Source: Ricinus communis
Lineage: Eukaryota > Streptophyta > Magnoliopsida > Malpighiales > Euphorbiaceae
DNA: 64,000 nt
Assembly: GCF_019578655.1 (NCBI RefSeq)
Contig: NC_063261.1
Span: forward strand, 17,102,216-17,166,215
Direction: 5' to 3'
Made by a program: the position numbers and the translations under genes. The notes under the pieces were generated by a model. It saw only the letters and a program-made list of their open reading frames with translations. It searched no databases and was not told where the DNA came from. This document shows positions 1 through 11,310 of this stretch, one piece after another; positions within the stretch are counted from its first letter, which is position 1, and each line of letters starts with the position of its first letter.

Positions 1-90
1 GTTGGAACATGGTGTACTGACATCAAAATCCAAAAATTAAAAGTGAAGAAATGAACATGAGCACCAATCCACCGGTCGAGAGAAAAGTAC

Positions 91-2791
91 CTTTGAGAAC
101 AGTCTTCTCAAAGTGAACACCAGCAACATGGCCAATTCTCACCTCTGAATCTAGAAACCTATCAGGTTTCCGAAAGAAAACAAAGTGAAGTTCTCGCTGA
201 CCTGAACTGGGATGGGAAGGTCCTGAGGCGGCAGCCTTAGAGAGCAAATCATAAATCCTCCTTTGGATTCGACTTCCTTTCAGTTCTTCCTGTGTCAAAA
301 GACAACAAAAATTATACAGAAGAACATGAACTGAGAATACTAGATAACCTGAATGCATTTTTCGAGACATGCAGCTCAACTAAACTCAACTTAGCCATAA
401 TACCAAGATAGTTGTATTTCTGAGACATTTCATGGCAAATAAAGACTTCTTATTTTCTTTGCAAGCATCTTAATTAGCTTCAATTTTATGCTCGACAGTA
501 ACCCACAATGCTAAACATATTAAACCCTAATGATCATTAGTATCTGTCCCAAAAAAGGAACTGGTAATGAAAGAAACCTCATCATCAGAGCTTTTAAGTA
601 AATCGGCCTCCTTAATGTGAATAAATAGATCTTTAATGCCTGCAATAAGATTGTATCAACAGTAGTATTATGAAAGCAATCAGATACTAAAACCAGAAAG
701 CTATGACTAATAAACAAAGTCACATTTCAAATCATCAGGCCAATAAATAAAATAATATGACTAAAAACCATTTAAAACAATTGAAGTACATGCATGTTTT
801 GTACTTCAGACAAGCATATGCACAAAGACAAAATTAGAAAAGAAGGTTAACCAACAAACTGCAAGTCCTTACTCATGCAAGTGAAACATTACAGTAATAA
901 AACAGGAAATGAAGCACCCACATTTTCATTAAAAAACTATCAGTTAAATGTCCAAACAGTCTATCACAAGAATTCGCATTAAGATTAAACACAAGCAAAA
1001 TGTTTGAGTGATATAGGCAAATATTACAAATTTGCAATAAGTTAAGATCTACCAAGAACTTCGCGCAGCTCTTTAGCAGTACAAGCTGCTTGGACTGGTC
1101 CACGTCTTCCAACTAAATACACCTTCCTGTGATGATCTCATACTATTAAAAATATGCAACCAATGTATAAGACCAACAGGTCCATCTGGAAACTGACAAA
1201 ATAGCAGAGAAAAAAAACCTTATACAGCTTTGCTCCAAAGCAGCCAAAGCATGGCAAGCAATATCAGTTCTTGCCAATTCTGCAGTTGGCCGTAAAAGGA
1301 TACGAGTGGCATCAAGAGCCACGTTTCCCTATAAAATAAACAAAATTGATTGTTACTCTGAGTGCCGCACGCATTTAGGCATGACATCCTTTGATAAGAG
1401 CTATATTCCGTAAGACTTAGGATAGATGGAGTTACAATATGATGGGTTAATGCCATGAACAACTTTAGAACTACTTGATTTTTCTATTACCATAAGTGTA
1501 CTAAAATCTAAACACACTTAACATACGGTTGTGAGAAGAAGAAAAGAGCTCAACACAATGTTTACTGCTCGTGGCATTAACACCTTGTGGTAATATATAA
1601 ATTCCAAAATTTTCACAAAACAAATAATATTCTTGACCTAATTCCACATCAAACAAAAAAAGAGCATACTTGGCCTAGAATAACAGCTGTATCAGTGCCC
1701 TTCAAATCAGGATTCAGGTTTTTACAATCTGGGTGCCCATTGTACCACCAAACGAATTCTCTAGCTGAGTGTATCCCCAACAAATCCTGCCAAAACATGC
1801 ATGTAAGAGATATAAAGCAGCAGCAATCTATTTGCAGTTCCTAGTCATAATATAGCAAGAAATATGAGCCATTAATACATTTAGTTGATAACAGCAACAA
1901 ATATGTTGAAAATTTATTTACTTAAAAGAAAATATAAAGAGGAAAAATACTTCGCCTGGAATACCAAGAGCTCTATCACTTTCAGCACCATATGCAAGCA
2001 CAACCTGTTTGATTGCATTTAATAATTAGCCTTACCTGATAAACAATACAAGATGATCAATGCGCTATAATCAGCATAATAATCTGCATAGAGCTAATAG
2101 TTTACCACATGATACAGGTCACGAAGCTCAGCAAGTGAAATGGATGAGCCAAGGGTGACATTTCCAAAGAACGAGCACCTTTCATTTTGCACAAGCCTTG
2201 AAAACTGGTTTATCACAATCTGTTGCAAGTTTTCTGGTAAAACTAAGCTCAAATAAGATCATTATTTTTTTTCTTTAAAATCTTGTGTATATGTTTTTAA
2301 TAATAAAAAAAAAAAGAAGCACAGAACTTGCTGGAGATGAACAAATGCTAAACTATCACCACCTACAATAACACATGTAAGAAAAAGCAATATTTCAACA
2401 AAACCGCACTCCGTTATACCATCTAAGTATGTCAATTAAATTTAAAATTTTCAAAACCCTTCTGACCTTAGTTTCAGGATGATCAGGAGCAACGCCGGAG
2501 CGTACTAATCCAAAAGGAGTTGGCAACCGATCAATGATATCAATTTCCGCTTCCCGATGCGCCTTAAGCATCTGACTCATTGCAATTAAATATAAACAAA
2601 CAATTGATTGATTATACAAATAATACCCAATTAATTTTGATTAACCAAAAAAGAGAGCAAGTGTTTCGAATTATTACCTTTTCAGCAGTGTAGAAACCAG
2701 CTGGTCCACTGCCAACTACACACACACGTAGAGGATGAGAAGTAAGATTCGAGAACCTTCTTGATAACCATTTCATCGCTTTATACATCAT
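91..2791 (-). CDS. MFDR: NADPH:adrenodoxin/ferredoxin oxidoreductase, mitochondrial type (5' part, nine exons; 3' end outside window)
   Basis: Flavoenzyme that passes electrons from NADPH to mitochondrial ferredoxin, feeding Fe-S cluster and biotin/sterol-type chemistry (family knowledge). Exons read on the minus strand: 2678-2791, 2467-2571, 2106-2219, 1951-2004, 1670-1786, 1219-1328, 1053-1126, 578-639 and 91-289, all joined in frame with GT-AG borders. Residues about 22-38 hold the FAD dinucleotide fold ([14 protein letters not shown]). Exon 2 has the family block [19 protein letters not shown]. Exons 5-6 have the NADPH site [14 protein letters not shown] and exon 7 the [10 protein letters not shown] block. 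The first ATG pair (2786-2791) starts a short basic, Ser/Arg-rich leader before the FAD fold, consistent with but not proving import. About 316 residues are visible against roughly 480 for the family, so the last third lies left of position 1. Bases 1-90 are intron. Family call is firm; the organelle is inferred. Confidence 0.93.
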
Positions 2792-3697
2792 TTCTTCTTC
2801 TTCTTCTTCAGGAAAAAAAGAAAACAGAAAAACAAATTAAGCTGAAGTTGAAGTTTAGGGAGGAAAATAATATTTGAACCAGTAATACACCTTGCATTTT
2901 CCTTTTCTGAATCGAACTCAACACAGACAATGGAAATTCAAAAATTATATTGGAAGAAAGAGAGCATCTAAGCAACCAAAGTGATTAATCTCTTTCCAAC
3001 CAATGGTTTTAAATTCTTTCCAACCAAACTCAATAGTCATAATAAAATGGGACTATGGAACAGTGAAAGAGCATACCTAGGGATCTATTGAAATGTTTGG
3101 GTGTTGAGAAAAGTGAATTTGATCGGAGTTTTATTTGTTGTTTTAAAGTGTTTGTTGTTGGTTTTGGCTTTTGATTCTACTGATGCTACTGCACTTTAGC
3201 TCTGTTTAGTGTTGCAATATTGTTTCTGGGTCACTACTTTAAACTTGTTTTTAAATCTACCATATAATTTTTAAAAGTTTAGATTTTAATAAAATGTATT
3301 TTTATATTAATTATAATTTTAATATTTAATGGAATTATAAGCCAATAATAATAAAAAAGAATTGAAATAATATTAGAGTTGTGACCATCTCATGATAAAA
3401 AAATAACGTTATTTATAATCTCGAATTTTATAATTTATTTCAATAGTCAATAACATTTTACATTTTATATTTTAAATTTTTAGAATTTTCAATAAATAAT
3501 AAAAAAATTCAAAATAAATTCTCCAAAGTATATGAGATAATATTAACTCAGCTTTCACTAAAATGATATTTTGACTAGTCAATATTAAAAATATATTGCT
3601 GATATTGAAAAGAAATAAAAAAGAAATACATGCTAGATTTTAATAAGGGCAAAGTAGACAAGATTTTGAGGATTAAGGCCAGAGAAGAAGGCACGTC
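2792..3697. other. Intergenic: promoter side of the ferredoxin reductase gene, then AT-rich spacer
   Basis: Holds the 5' flank of the minus-strand reductase gene (a GAA-rich leader on the coding strand just before the ATG). From about 3230 it is plain AT-rich DNA. No coding feature or element border is visible until the direct repeat at 3698. Confidence 0.5.
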
Positions 3698-3926
3698 TCA
3701 GCCGATGGCTATGGAATTTCTTTTTCTTTTCCTTGTTTTTTTTTTTTTTGTGTTCTTTTTATCAAAAGGTAAAGGGTTGATAATGGTTAGCAATTTTGTT
3801 ACCAAGGTTCATTTGATCCATTTAGAATTAAATTTTAGAGTTCAAACGAAAAGAGAATGTATTAGGATCCGGTACAGTTGGAAATAAATTTTAGAATAAC
3901 TATCCTTTCAAAATTTAATTGACAAC
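3698..3926 (+). repeat. Left copy of a ~228 bp direct repeat flanking the pararetrovirus
   Basis: Matches 11311-11537 in the same orientation, from TCAGCCGATGGCTATGG to TTTAATTGACAAC. By eye there are about five or six substitutions plus small indels, including a T-tract length change and a 2-base GT difference. The copy lies outside the viral leader and shows no LTR hallmarks (no TG..CA ends), so it looks like host DNA duplicated at insertion. The alternative is that it belongs to the element itself. Confidence 0.85.
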
Positions 3927-3966
3927 AGAAATATTAGACTCTTGAACAGTAAATTTTTCAGTATTT

Positions 3967-4221
3967 AAATCAGAGAGAGAATAGGAAAAAGCTATTTCTC
4001 TACTACTGAAACTGCGAAACAATGATGTTATAACCAAAGACAATAAACAGGTAAATAATGTTTAGGATAGTGGGACCACCCTGACCGATTATTGAGAAGA
4101 CGGGCTGACCAACGGAAAACCAGGCTGACCAACGCTATCTTAAACAGGATAATTACAAGTTTAGTGACTATGGCTCTGATACCAAAATGCGGAGCAGGAT
4201 CAAGTAATACAGAAATAGAAA
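3967..4221 (+). repeat. Left arm of 255 bp inverted repeat (viral leader with primer site)
   Basis: Reverse complement of 11055-11309 with only a handful of mismatches by eye. This arm is in the native viral (minus) orientation, downstream of the TATA box and AATAAA. The first 40 bases of the element (3927-3966) are not present in the right arm. Confidence 0.9.
4171..4184 (-). other. Primer-binding site for initiator tRNA-Met
   Basis: Minus strand reads TGGTATCAGAGCCA, the standard plant initiator tRNA-Met complement used by caulimovirids for first-strand DNA synthesis. It lies about 70 nt past the AATAAA on the viral transcript, as expected for a pregenomic RNA leader. Confidence 0.88.
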
Positions 4222-4250
4222 GAGAATTAAGTAAGTAAATAGTATAAAAT

Positions 4251-4342
4251 TTTATTGAAGAGAAAATTTTACAAAGATAGAAGAGATAGTAGGGAAGATA
4301 GTTCAAGCGTGTCTCCTCCCAACTAATACACACCTATTTATA
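4251..4342 (-). promoter_or_regulatory. Pararetroviral promoter core: TATA box (4335-4342) and AATAAA (4251-4256)
   Basis: Minus strand has TATAAATA at 4335-4342 and AATAAA about 80 nt downstream. A poly(A) signal shortly after the cap site is the known caulimovirid arrangement that makes a terminally redundant pregenomic RNA. Neither element is included in the inverted copy on the right. Activity today is unknown. Confidence 0.65.
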
Positions 4343-4709
4343 ATAGATAATAGAACACTATTTGGACTTCAAACAGACTTGAGTCTGTGATATAATTATT
4401 ATAAAAGACAACAAAGGTAAATAATTGAACTATTTTGTCAAAAAGGAAAAGATTTTTGTCTGCCACTTTATCTATTATTATCTTCTCAGATAATGTGAGA
4501 TTTTGTCAAAAGATTTTTATCCTTTTGCATCATTGTCTTCTTCTGTTGACCATAATTTCCATTTAATCAAAAAGCACATCATAGTTATCAAGACCGTAGC
4601 AATCGTCTTCATTTTGTGGAGTGTAATTAGGTCCACCAGTGTTTCTAGAGTTTTCATCATCACTATCTCTAGAAACTTGTGATAATGCATGTTCCAGGGC
4701 TGCTTTGAA

Positions 4710-5681
4710 TTATTTCTTTGTAGTATTTTCAGATAATTTGGCTAAGATTTTGCTTTTATCAGACAAGAAGTTGAATTGTCCCATGGATTGACTGGTTCCT
4801 GAAAGCATAGGATTCTTTCCAAAGAAATGTTTCAGAACCGTTTCTTTGTTGGCTTGAATATCTTTACAGTTGGACCACCATTTAACACTATATTCACGGG
4901 TTAAACAGGCGATAGAATTTACATTAGGAGAAGGTTTGAATGGTTTTACTTTGAACTGCCAGGAGAAAATCCAAGGTAGGTTAAAGGTTTCAGAAAAGAT
5001 AATCAATTCATCATGCTTAAGGATAGGTAACTTTTCTTTAAAGATAGTAAATCTTTCTATAATCTTAGCAGGTAAAATTTCAGGGCAAAGTCCAAAATAT
5101 GTCCACCAATCTGAAAACCAATTTGGGAAATTTTTTGAATTGGTTTTATGAAACATGAAGAACCAAGAGTGATTCCAATTTCGAAGGTAAAAGGTATTGT
5201 ACCAAGATTTTTGGTAGTCAAAGTAATTGTAACAGGGAGGTGTAAAAGTAACAGAAAATTTCTTTGCAGTGTATGGGTTTTGGTTCCAATCTGACAAAGT
5301 AAGGACTTTCAAGATTTTACATTTTGAATAGAAAATTTTCTCAGGCATGTCACGATCATAGGAATGTTCAATTTCTATGGAGTTGGTATCTAAAAGGATA
5401 AATTCATAAAAGAATTTCAATTTGTAGGGACTTTCGGGAATAAAAAATTGTTTATAAGGGAAAATATGTTGAAATAGATAATTGGGATTTTTCATATTTC
5501 CATTGAATATTTCATTTTCAAGAATGGTGACGATTTGTTGCTGTGGTTTTGTAAAGTACTTTGGTAGTTCTAGTTTAGAAGAACCGGGTTTGGTAATAGC
5601 TTGTAAAAAGTTTGAAGGTTTTGTAGGGGTAGAAGGTAAAGGAGTTTTGTCAAGAATTTCAAACCTGTTTGTAGAAATCAA
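4710..5681 (-). pseudogene. Second viral ORF, uninterrupted for 323 codons, function unknown
   Basis: Open for 323 codons in an otherwise broken virus. The first in-frame codon of the open stretch used here is TTG (5681-5679). The frame stays open upstream into the end of the polymerase ORF (stop at 5759), and I see no in-frame ATG near the start, so either the ATG has mutated or the ORF relies on other initiation. The protein is rich in aromatic residues (Trp, Phe, Tyr), with several closely spaced Trp-containing segments in the middle (for example FPNWFSDWWTYFG). I recognise no enzyme motif. By position it corresponds to the extra downstream ORF of florendoviruses; a transactivator-type protein as in other caulimovirids is a weaker alternative. 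Confidence 0.6.
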
Positions 5682-5758
5682 CGATGAAGAATGTCCAGAT
5701 TTGTTAGCCGCAAAATCGGTTGGCGATAACTTCTTCTTTATAGAAGTGCCTATAAAGA

Positions 5759-7330
5759 TTAGCTTGATTTCTTTCCTTGTAGAAATTCTCTTGTTAAAAA
5801 ATCAGGTAAAGAATTTGAAGAACCTTTTATATATTCAATATCAAAATCAAATATTCCCAAAAGTGCTTGCCATCTCGCAAAAACTTGTTTTGAAACAAAA
5901 AATTTAACATCTTTTTCCAAAATATTTTTAGCAGCACTACAATCGATACGGAGTAAAAAATATTTTTCAACTAAATCATCTTCAAATTTTGTAATACATA
6001 AAATAATTGATAAAAGTTCTTTTTTAATAGTAGAATATTTAGATTGAGTTTCATTCCATGCTCCATAGTGGAATCTGACCAAGGACTCTGTATTTTGACT
6101 AGGTAACTTTTGTTTAAGAATACCCCCAAAACTTAAATCCGAGGCATCTGTTTCAACTATAAGAAAGGCATCTGGATGAGGAATAGACAGACAGGGTAAA
6201 TGATGAACTTTTTGTTTGATGGTTTGTACAACACGAGTATGTTCTTGTGTCCAGGGTTTTGGATTTTTCTTAAGACGATTGAATAAAGGCTTACAGAGAA
6301 TTCTAATATCTTTGAAAAAATCAGACACATAATTAAGACATCCCAAAAATCTTTGCAATTGATTTTTATCTTTAATTTCATTTGGAAATTTAGAAGTAAA
6401 TTCTAAAACTCTTGAAATTGGTAAAACATTATTTTCAAAAATTTCGTGTCCAAGAAATCCGATTTTTGTTTGACACAATTTCATTTTTGGTGCAGAAACA
6501 ACTAAACCATTATGTTTAATTATATTATAAAACTTATACAAATGAGAAAAATGTTGTGCTAATGAATTTGAAAAAACTAAAATATCATCAATGTAAACAA
6601 TGGTAAATGATTGATGATCATGAAAAATATCATTCATAACTCTTTAGAATTCTGATGGTGCATTTTTTAGTCCAAACGGCATGACATTCCATTCATAATG
6701 ACCAAAAGGAACATTGAAACCAGTTTTGTAACGATCTTTTTCTTTAATTTGAATTTGCCAAAAACCAGACTTCATGTCAAATTTTGAATAAATTTTTGAA
6801 TTGTAAAGTTTTTTCAATAAATCTTTTTTATTAGGTATAGGGTATCTTATCCATTCTAAAACTTTATTTAAGGGTTTATAATTTATAACAACTCTGGGTA
6901 CACCTCGTTCTCTTTCAGCTGCGTTATAAACATAAAAAACAGAGCAGCTCCAAGGAGAACTATATTTACGAATTAATCCTTTTTGTAATAATTCATCAAT
7001 TTCTTTTCTGCAGTGGTTTTAAAGTTCTGCATTCATATGTATAGCATGTGATCTTGTCGGTATATTATCTTCAGAAACATCTTTAACATAAGGTAAAGAG
7101 ATTACATATTTTTTCCTATTCCAAAAAGCATTTGGAACAGGTGCACATAAGTCATTAGTAAAAAAAAATTTCAATATTTTTTATTTTAGCTTTTGTCGCA
7201 TCAATGTCTAATTCTTTTTTAATTTTTAAAGATAAAATTTCTTTATTTAAAAAAGCAATTTGTTTTTTCTTTTAACTAATCAGATCATTAAAAACACAAC
7301 TTTTCTTTAAAATATTTATATCTTTTTCTT
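5759..7330 (-). pseudogene. Viral reverse transcriptase-RNase H, broken
   Basis: The RT palm motif YIDDILVFS lies at about 6569-6595, with the fingers region up to about 7050 carrying the conserved blocks around PWSCSVFYV and MPFGLKNAPSEF. RNase H follows, with ETDASDLSFGG, then KKELLSIILC, then the IDCSAA segment and a C-terminal Asp. The domain order and sequence style are caulimovirid and not Ty3, since no integrase follows. The frame is interrupted by TAA codons at 6644-6646 and 7019-7021 (same frame), and the link to the protease segment upstream is frameshifted. Replication-incompetent as it stands. Confidence 0.9.
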
Positions 7331-7829
7331 ATTCAGAAAAAATAAATTTAAAACAAATTTCTTTTCCTAATAATCTAGTCTTAATACCGTGAGTGTCAAC
7401 TGAGAAAGGATAAAGCAAGGCTAAAAACGGAGTTCCAAGATTAACAGTGGCTGAAAGATTTTTAAAAGAAGTGTAGAAACATAATCCATCATTACAGATT
7501 TTAACTTTGGATAGCTTGTAATTTATTTGCATTCTTGAACCGTCTGCAGTATGTAATTTTTCAGTTGTTTTTTCAAAAAACTGTGTAGGTACAATACAAT
7601 TTTGATCAGCTCCAGAATCAACTAAAGCGATTGTATCAATTTTAAAATCATTTATAAGAATTCTAACAAAAATAAACCATTTATGAAAATTTACTCTCGT
7701 AATATGTGCTAAAAATTCATTAACATGAGAATCATTAGTGTTTTCAGTAAATTCAATAACTTCTTTATTTTTTCCATTTAGTTCCAATTTTAAGATCCTT
7801 TCTTTGAAATCTAAATTTTCATTTTTCAA
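7329..7829 (-). pseudogene. Viral aspartic protease segment
   Basis: A 166-codon open stretch with the retropepsin-type active site LVDSGADQNCIVP (DSG at about 7611-7619), preceded by a charged helical linker. It lies between the capsid/zinc-knuckle part and the reverse transcriptase, as in caulimovirid polyproteins. It is out of frame with both neighbours, so at least two frame breaks flank it. Confidence 0.85.
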
Positions 7830-7996
7830 ATCATTAATTTCTTGTTTTATATTTTTAATTTCTTCTTGAAAATCCTGAATATTTGATGTAGGATTTCTAG
7901 AAGATTTTGGTTCAAATCTATGAAAAATTTCTTTTAAATTATAAGGTATAGGTTCAGATTTTTGGATCTCGTTATGTAAAACAATATCCCTTAAAT

Positions 7997-8344
7997 TTAA
8001 AAAAAATATTTTTCTTTATCTGTAGGATCATTTATTTTGTCAATTAATTCAAAAAGATCTGAAAGAGTTTCTTTTGATAAAACATTTAAAGTTGAGTTAC
8101 AACAAGGACATGTACAAATTCCAGGGCCTTCACAAATTTCAAAATCAGTATCAGAAGATGTATCACTTAAAACATTTAAATCATTTTCTTTAAAATCACT
8201 TAAATCAGAATTTTCAGAATCTCTATCAGATAGTAAAAGATTAAGTATTTGATTTTTAAGTTTGTCATAGATATCTAAAGTATTGATTTTTTCTTTCATC
8301 CTACACTAGGATTTAAAATGACCAACACGTCCACACTTATAGCA
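7997..8344 (-). pseudogene. Capsid C-terminal zinc knuckle and acidic Cys-cluster segment
   Basis: A CCHC zinc knuckle (C-x2-C-x4-H-x4-C) reads at 8303-8344, but a TAG codon (8306-8308) falls in the spacer between the His and the last Cys. The same frame then stays open for 100 codons: an acidic Asp/Ser/Glu-rich stretch followed by a Cys cluster (CTCPCC). Zinc knuckle plus a second Cys motif between capsid and protease is usual in this virus family. Confidence 0.8.
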
Positions 8345-8419
8345 AACAAAAGGACTTTTCTTTTTATTATTTTTATTTTTATTTTTATTTTGAAAAGTGT
8401 TTTTGGATGAAGAAGATTT

Positions 8420-9425
8420 TTAAAAATTCGAAGTATTTCTTCTATAATTTTTATTAGAAGATTTTCTTTTCAAATATTTTTTAATTTTTGAAGAAGGAGC
8501 TTGAATACGTTCATAACCGTATTGTGAATAAAAATCTCCCAATTCTTTTTTAGATTGTAAAAACTCATTTTTAATTTTAGCTTTTAATTTCAAATCAATA
8601 CATAAAGCTAAACCTTCATTATTAATAAAATTAATGATTTCTCCATAAGTTAAAGTATCATAAGGAATAACATTTCCATAAAAATCTCTAATTCTTGTTC
8701 TAACCTTTTCAGCAAATAATTTAGGTAAACCAGCAATAAATCTTTCTTTCCAAAAACTATGATTGCAATCAATTCGAGAAAAAACTTTAGTTAAAAAGAC
8801 ATCTTTGTACCGGCGAAAATCTTGAAGTTTAGGACAAGTTAAATTTGAAAGAATTTCAGAAGATCGAATTTGATATTGATTAGGTTCACCAATAAAACAT
8901 TTTGTAATAGCGAAAAGTAAAGTTGCAACAGCATCTTCTTCTTCTTCAGTTTGAATAGAGGTTTGATTTTCAGTTTTAATGACTATTTTTCTTGCATTTA
9001 AAATTCTTGATTTATCTTTTAGTGAGGTATAATTATCCCACCAGCCTTTTAATTGACCAGTAAACCCGGAAATTAACATTTGAGTAATTTTTTTATCAGT
9101 GTTATTTATAGATCTGGCTCTGTACGAAGTACAAGCCATGGTCATTTCTTGTAACATATTTAAAATTTGATATTCTGATACACCATCAAGGTTTCATTCA
9201 TAAACAGAATCTCCATTGACTTTCTAAATCTTTAGTAAAATTTACTCTTTCTTCAAAGAAAACATCTGGAGGAGTAGGTCTAGGATAATAGTATCTAGTT
9301 CTTGGTTTGTCGTATCCTCTTTTATTGTATATTTTATTTATTTCAAAAGTATCATTAACAAATTGACTTTCTAAATCTTTAATTTCAAAGTTTTCATTTT
9401 GTTCAGATTTCTCAGAATTAAGCAT
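8420..9425 (-). pseudogene. Viral capsid (coat) protein domain, broken
   Basis: The conserved caulimovirid capsid core is seen as ITQMLISGFTGQLKGWWDN (about 9060-9010), followed by a long helical region ending in a Lys/Arg-rich tail before the zinc knuckle. Two open pieces (9198-9425 and 8420-9157) are in different frames, so there is a break near 9160-9200, and a TAA at 8420-8422 separates the tail from the zinc knuckle in the same frame. Confidence 0.8.
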
Positions 9426-9429
9426 GCTA

Positions 9430-10150
9430 ACAAAAGGTTTATCTTTTAAAGATAGATTGGATAATTTTAAATTTATTTGTTTTAAAATTTCATCTTTATC
9501 ATTTAATTTAATTAGTTGTTGTTCAGGAATTTCATGAGGTTAGAAAATTGGTTTCATAGGTATGCCACCTGGCCTAGGTGTTTGTTGATTATTTATGTTA
9601 AATGTCTCTATCCTGTCAAGTTGTGAGGCAATTGTAAAAAGAATTTGGTTTGTATAATTATTTTGATTTTGGACGTTTCTTATATCTTTTAATAAGAGAG
9701 GTTTGTTGTCATTTTCAGAGCTTATCTTTTTAAAAGGTGAAGCAATTATTTCTTAATCATGAACAGTTATTTTGACTTCTTTTAAAGGTGGATGAACAGA
9801 GATTATTTGTTTGTTTCCTACGGTTGTATTCCACGTTTTAGAAATTCTATCATTTGTAAAAAGATTTTTAAAAGGAAAATATATATTATTATTGTTACAA
9901 TAAATTTCAAACTAGATAAAAAACGGAACATTAATTTTAACAGAATTTAAATATTCATAAAAATTTTCTTGAATAGTATCTCTCTCCCCCGTTGAAAAAT
10001 GATTTTGAAACCATAAAATTTTTTCATGATTTCGTATATGATAATAGTCGGATCGTAAAAAAGATTTATCTATTTCAAAAGGAGTAGAAAGCGTATTTAA
10101 AGTTGAAAAGTTTTCCATAGTTGATCTTGAAGGTGAAAAAAACAGGTTCA
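9430..10150 (-). pseudogene. Viral linker between movement and capsid domains
   Basis: Low-complexity, Asn/Lys/Ser-rich translation with several stops; no motif recognised. The open piece 9912-10151 is in a different frame from the movement-protein piece that overlaps it, so a frameshift lies near 10130-10150, close to an A-run. Confidence 0.55.
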
Positions 10151-11050
10151 TCAGAATTTTTATCTTGATCTATGTTAACAGACTCAGTGTAAAAAGGTTG
10201 TGGAATCCTATTTTCAAAATCAACTCCTTGTAAATTTGTATTCGAATTTGGAAAACGTGTTGTGTGTATAGAAGGTCTAGAATTTTCAAAAGTAGAAAGT
10301 CTAGAGGAAGGTAAAAAAGTAGGTGAAAAACTTATTTGAACAGAACCATCAGATTGTTCAAAAATTTGTGAAATTCTAGAATTATTTTCAATAGATTCTG
10401 GTTTATTAATTTCTTGCAAATCCCAAGTTCCAGCTTGAGATAATTCATTCCATTTTAGTCTTTTAGGAACTTGTATTTTAGAATGTAAAGGATTAGCTTC
10501 AAATAAAATTGTTTCATTTCTTGTTAAAGAATGTTTAGCTCTTGGATCTATAGTTGTCGTCATAACTTTGTAATAAATTCTATAAATAACAGCTATAGAT
10601 CTAGAATTTTCAGCAAAATCCATGTTTTTAGTTTTAATAGTTAAAATTAAAGTATCTAAAATATTTGAGTCAAATAACGAAACTGAAAATTTTGGATAAC
10701 AATTAAAATAAACAATACCATTTGCTAAATTTGATTCAGCCATTGCCAAAAGTGAATTTGAAAAATTCAAATGTCATGCATCTCTTAAACAAAGAAAAAT
10801 AAGTATGTCTAAACCAATTCTAAATAAAGGTTTAACAGCAATTTGAACCATGCCTATATGCAAAAATTTAAATTTCTTTTTAATATGTTCATGTAATGCA
10901 GATGATGAAAGTAAATGTAAATTTTCATGTGATTTATTTAAAGCAATAGTTTGTTCAGTTTGCTTAATAGAATAATTTTGTGCAAAATCAAAAGTTCCAA
11001 TACGATAAATACTATTAATGTTTTGCTTAGGGATGGACCAATTATGTTAC
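10075..11050 (-). pseudogene. Viral movement protein (30K superfamily), broken and 5'-truncated
   Basis: Minus strand shows the caulimovirid movement-protein hallmarks: an N-terminal INSIYRIG block, a KFLHIGMVQIAVKPL block, an LRDA motif, then the VYFNCYP block. The protein tubulates plasmodesmata in live relatives. A TGA at 10774-10776 directly after LRDA interrupts the frame. The sequence upstream of the N-terminal block is cut by the inverted leader copy at about 11054, so the natural start is missing here. Confidence 0.82.
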
Positions 11051-11054
11051 TGAT

Positions 11055-11309
11055 TTTCTATTTCTGTATTACTTGATCCTACTCCGCATTTTGGTATCAG
11101 AGCCATAGTCACTAAACTTATAATTATCCTGTTTAAGATAGCGTTGGTCAGCCTGGTTTTCCGTTGGTCAGCCCGTCTTCTCAATAATCGGTCAGGGTGG
11201 TCCCACTATCCTAAACATTATTTACCTGTTTATTGTCTTTGGTTATGGCATCATTGTTTCGCAGTTTCAGTAGTAGAGAAATAGCTTCTTCCTCTTCTCT
11301 CTCTGATTT
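11055..11309 (-). repeat. Right arm of 255 bp inverted repeat (viral leader, flipped)
   Basis: Carries the tRNA-Met primer site TGGTATCAGAGCCA on the plus strand at 11092-11105, opposite to the viral ORFs. It ends one or two bases before the direct repeat. It lacks the TATA box and AATAAA present beside the left arm. Confidence 0.9.
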
Positions 11310-11310
11310 C

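Larger units (their letters stand above)
3927..11310 (-). mobile_element. Endogenous pararetrovirus (Caulimoviridae; florendovirus/petuvirus-like), rearranged and decayed
   Basis: On the minus strand, in order: movement-protein domain (about 11050-10150), linker, capsid domain (about 9425-8420), CCHC zinc knuckle (8303-8344), acidic segment with a Cys cluster (7997-8299), aspartic protease (7329-7829), reverse transcriptase plus RNase H (about 7300-5759), a second ORF (4710-5681), then a TATA box, AATAAA and tRNA-Met primer site. No integrase is visible, and the order movement protein-capsid-protease-RT-RNaseH is caulimovirid. A polyprotein-like layout followed by one extra ORF resembles florendoviruses, with petuvirus as the alternative; this genus call is inference. 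Multiple in-frame stops and frameshifts show it is a dead copy. Inverted leader copies sit near both ends (3967-4221 and 11055-11309), so it is not a simple linear genome unit. Neighbouring host genes are minus-strand on both sides. Confidence 0.9.

Noticed and set aside
3698..3926. Direct repeats as LTRs of the viral element
   Set aside because: They lack TG..CA ends, promoter and poly(A) signals; the viral TATA box, AATAAA and primer site are internal, at 4171-4342.
4870..5907. Plus-strand open frames of 93 and 141 codons
   Set aside because: They are antisense shadows of the viral ORF2 and polymerase end, with no recognisable motif.
3927..11310. Ty3/gypsy LTR retrotransposon
   Set aside because: RT-RNaseH and a tRNA-Met primer site are shared, but there is no integrase, no LTR pair with TG..CA ends, and a 30K movement-protein block and capsid motif typical of caulimovirids are present.
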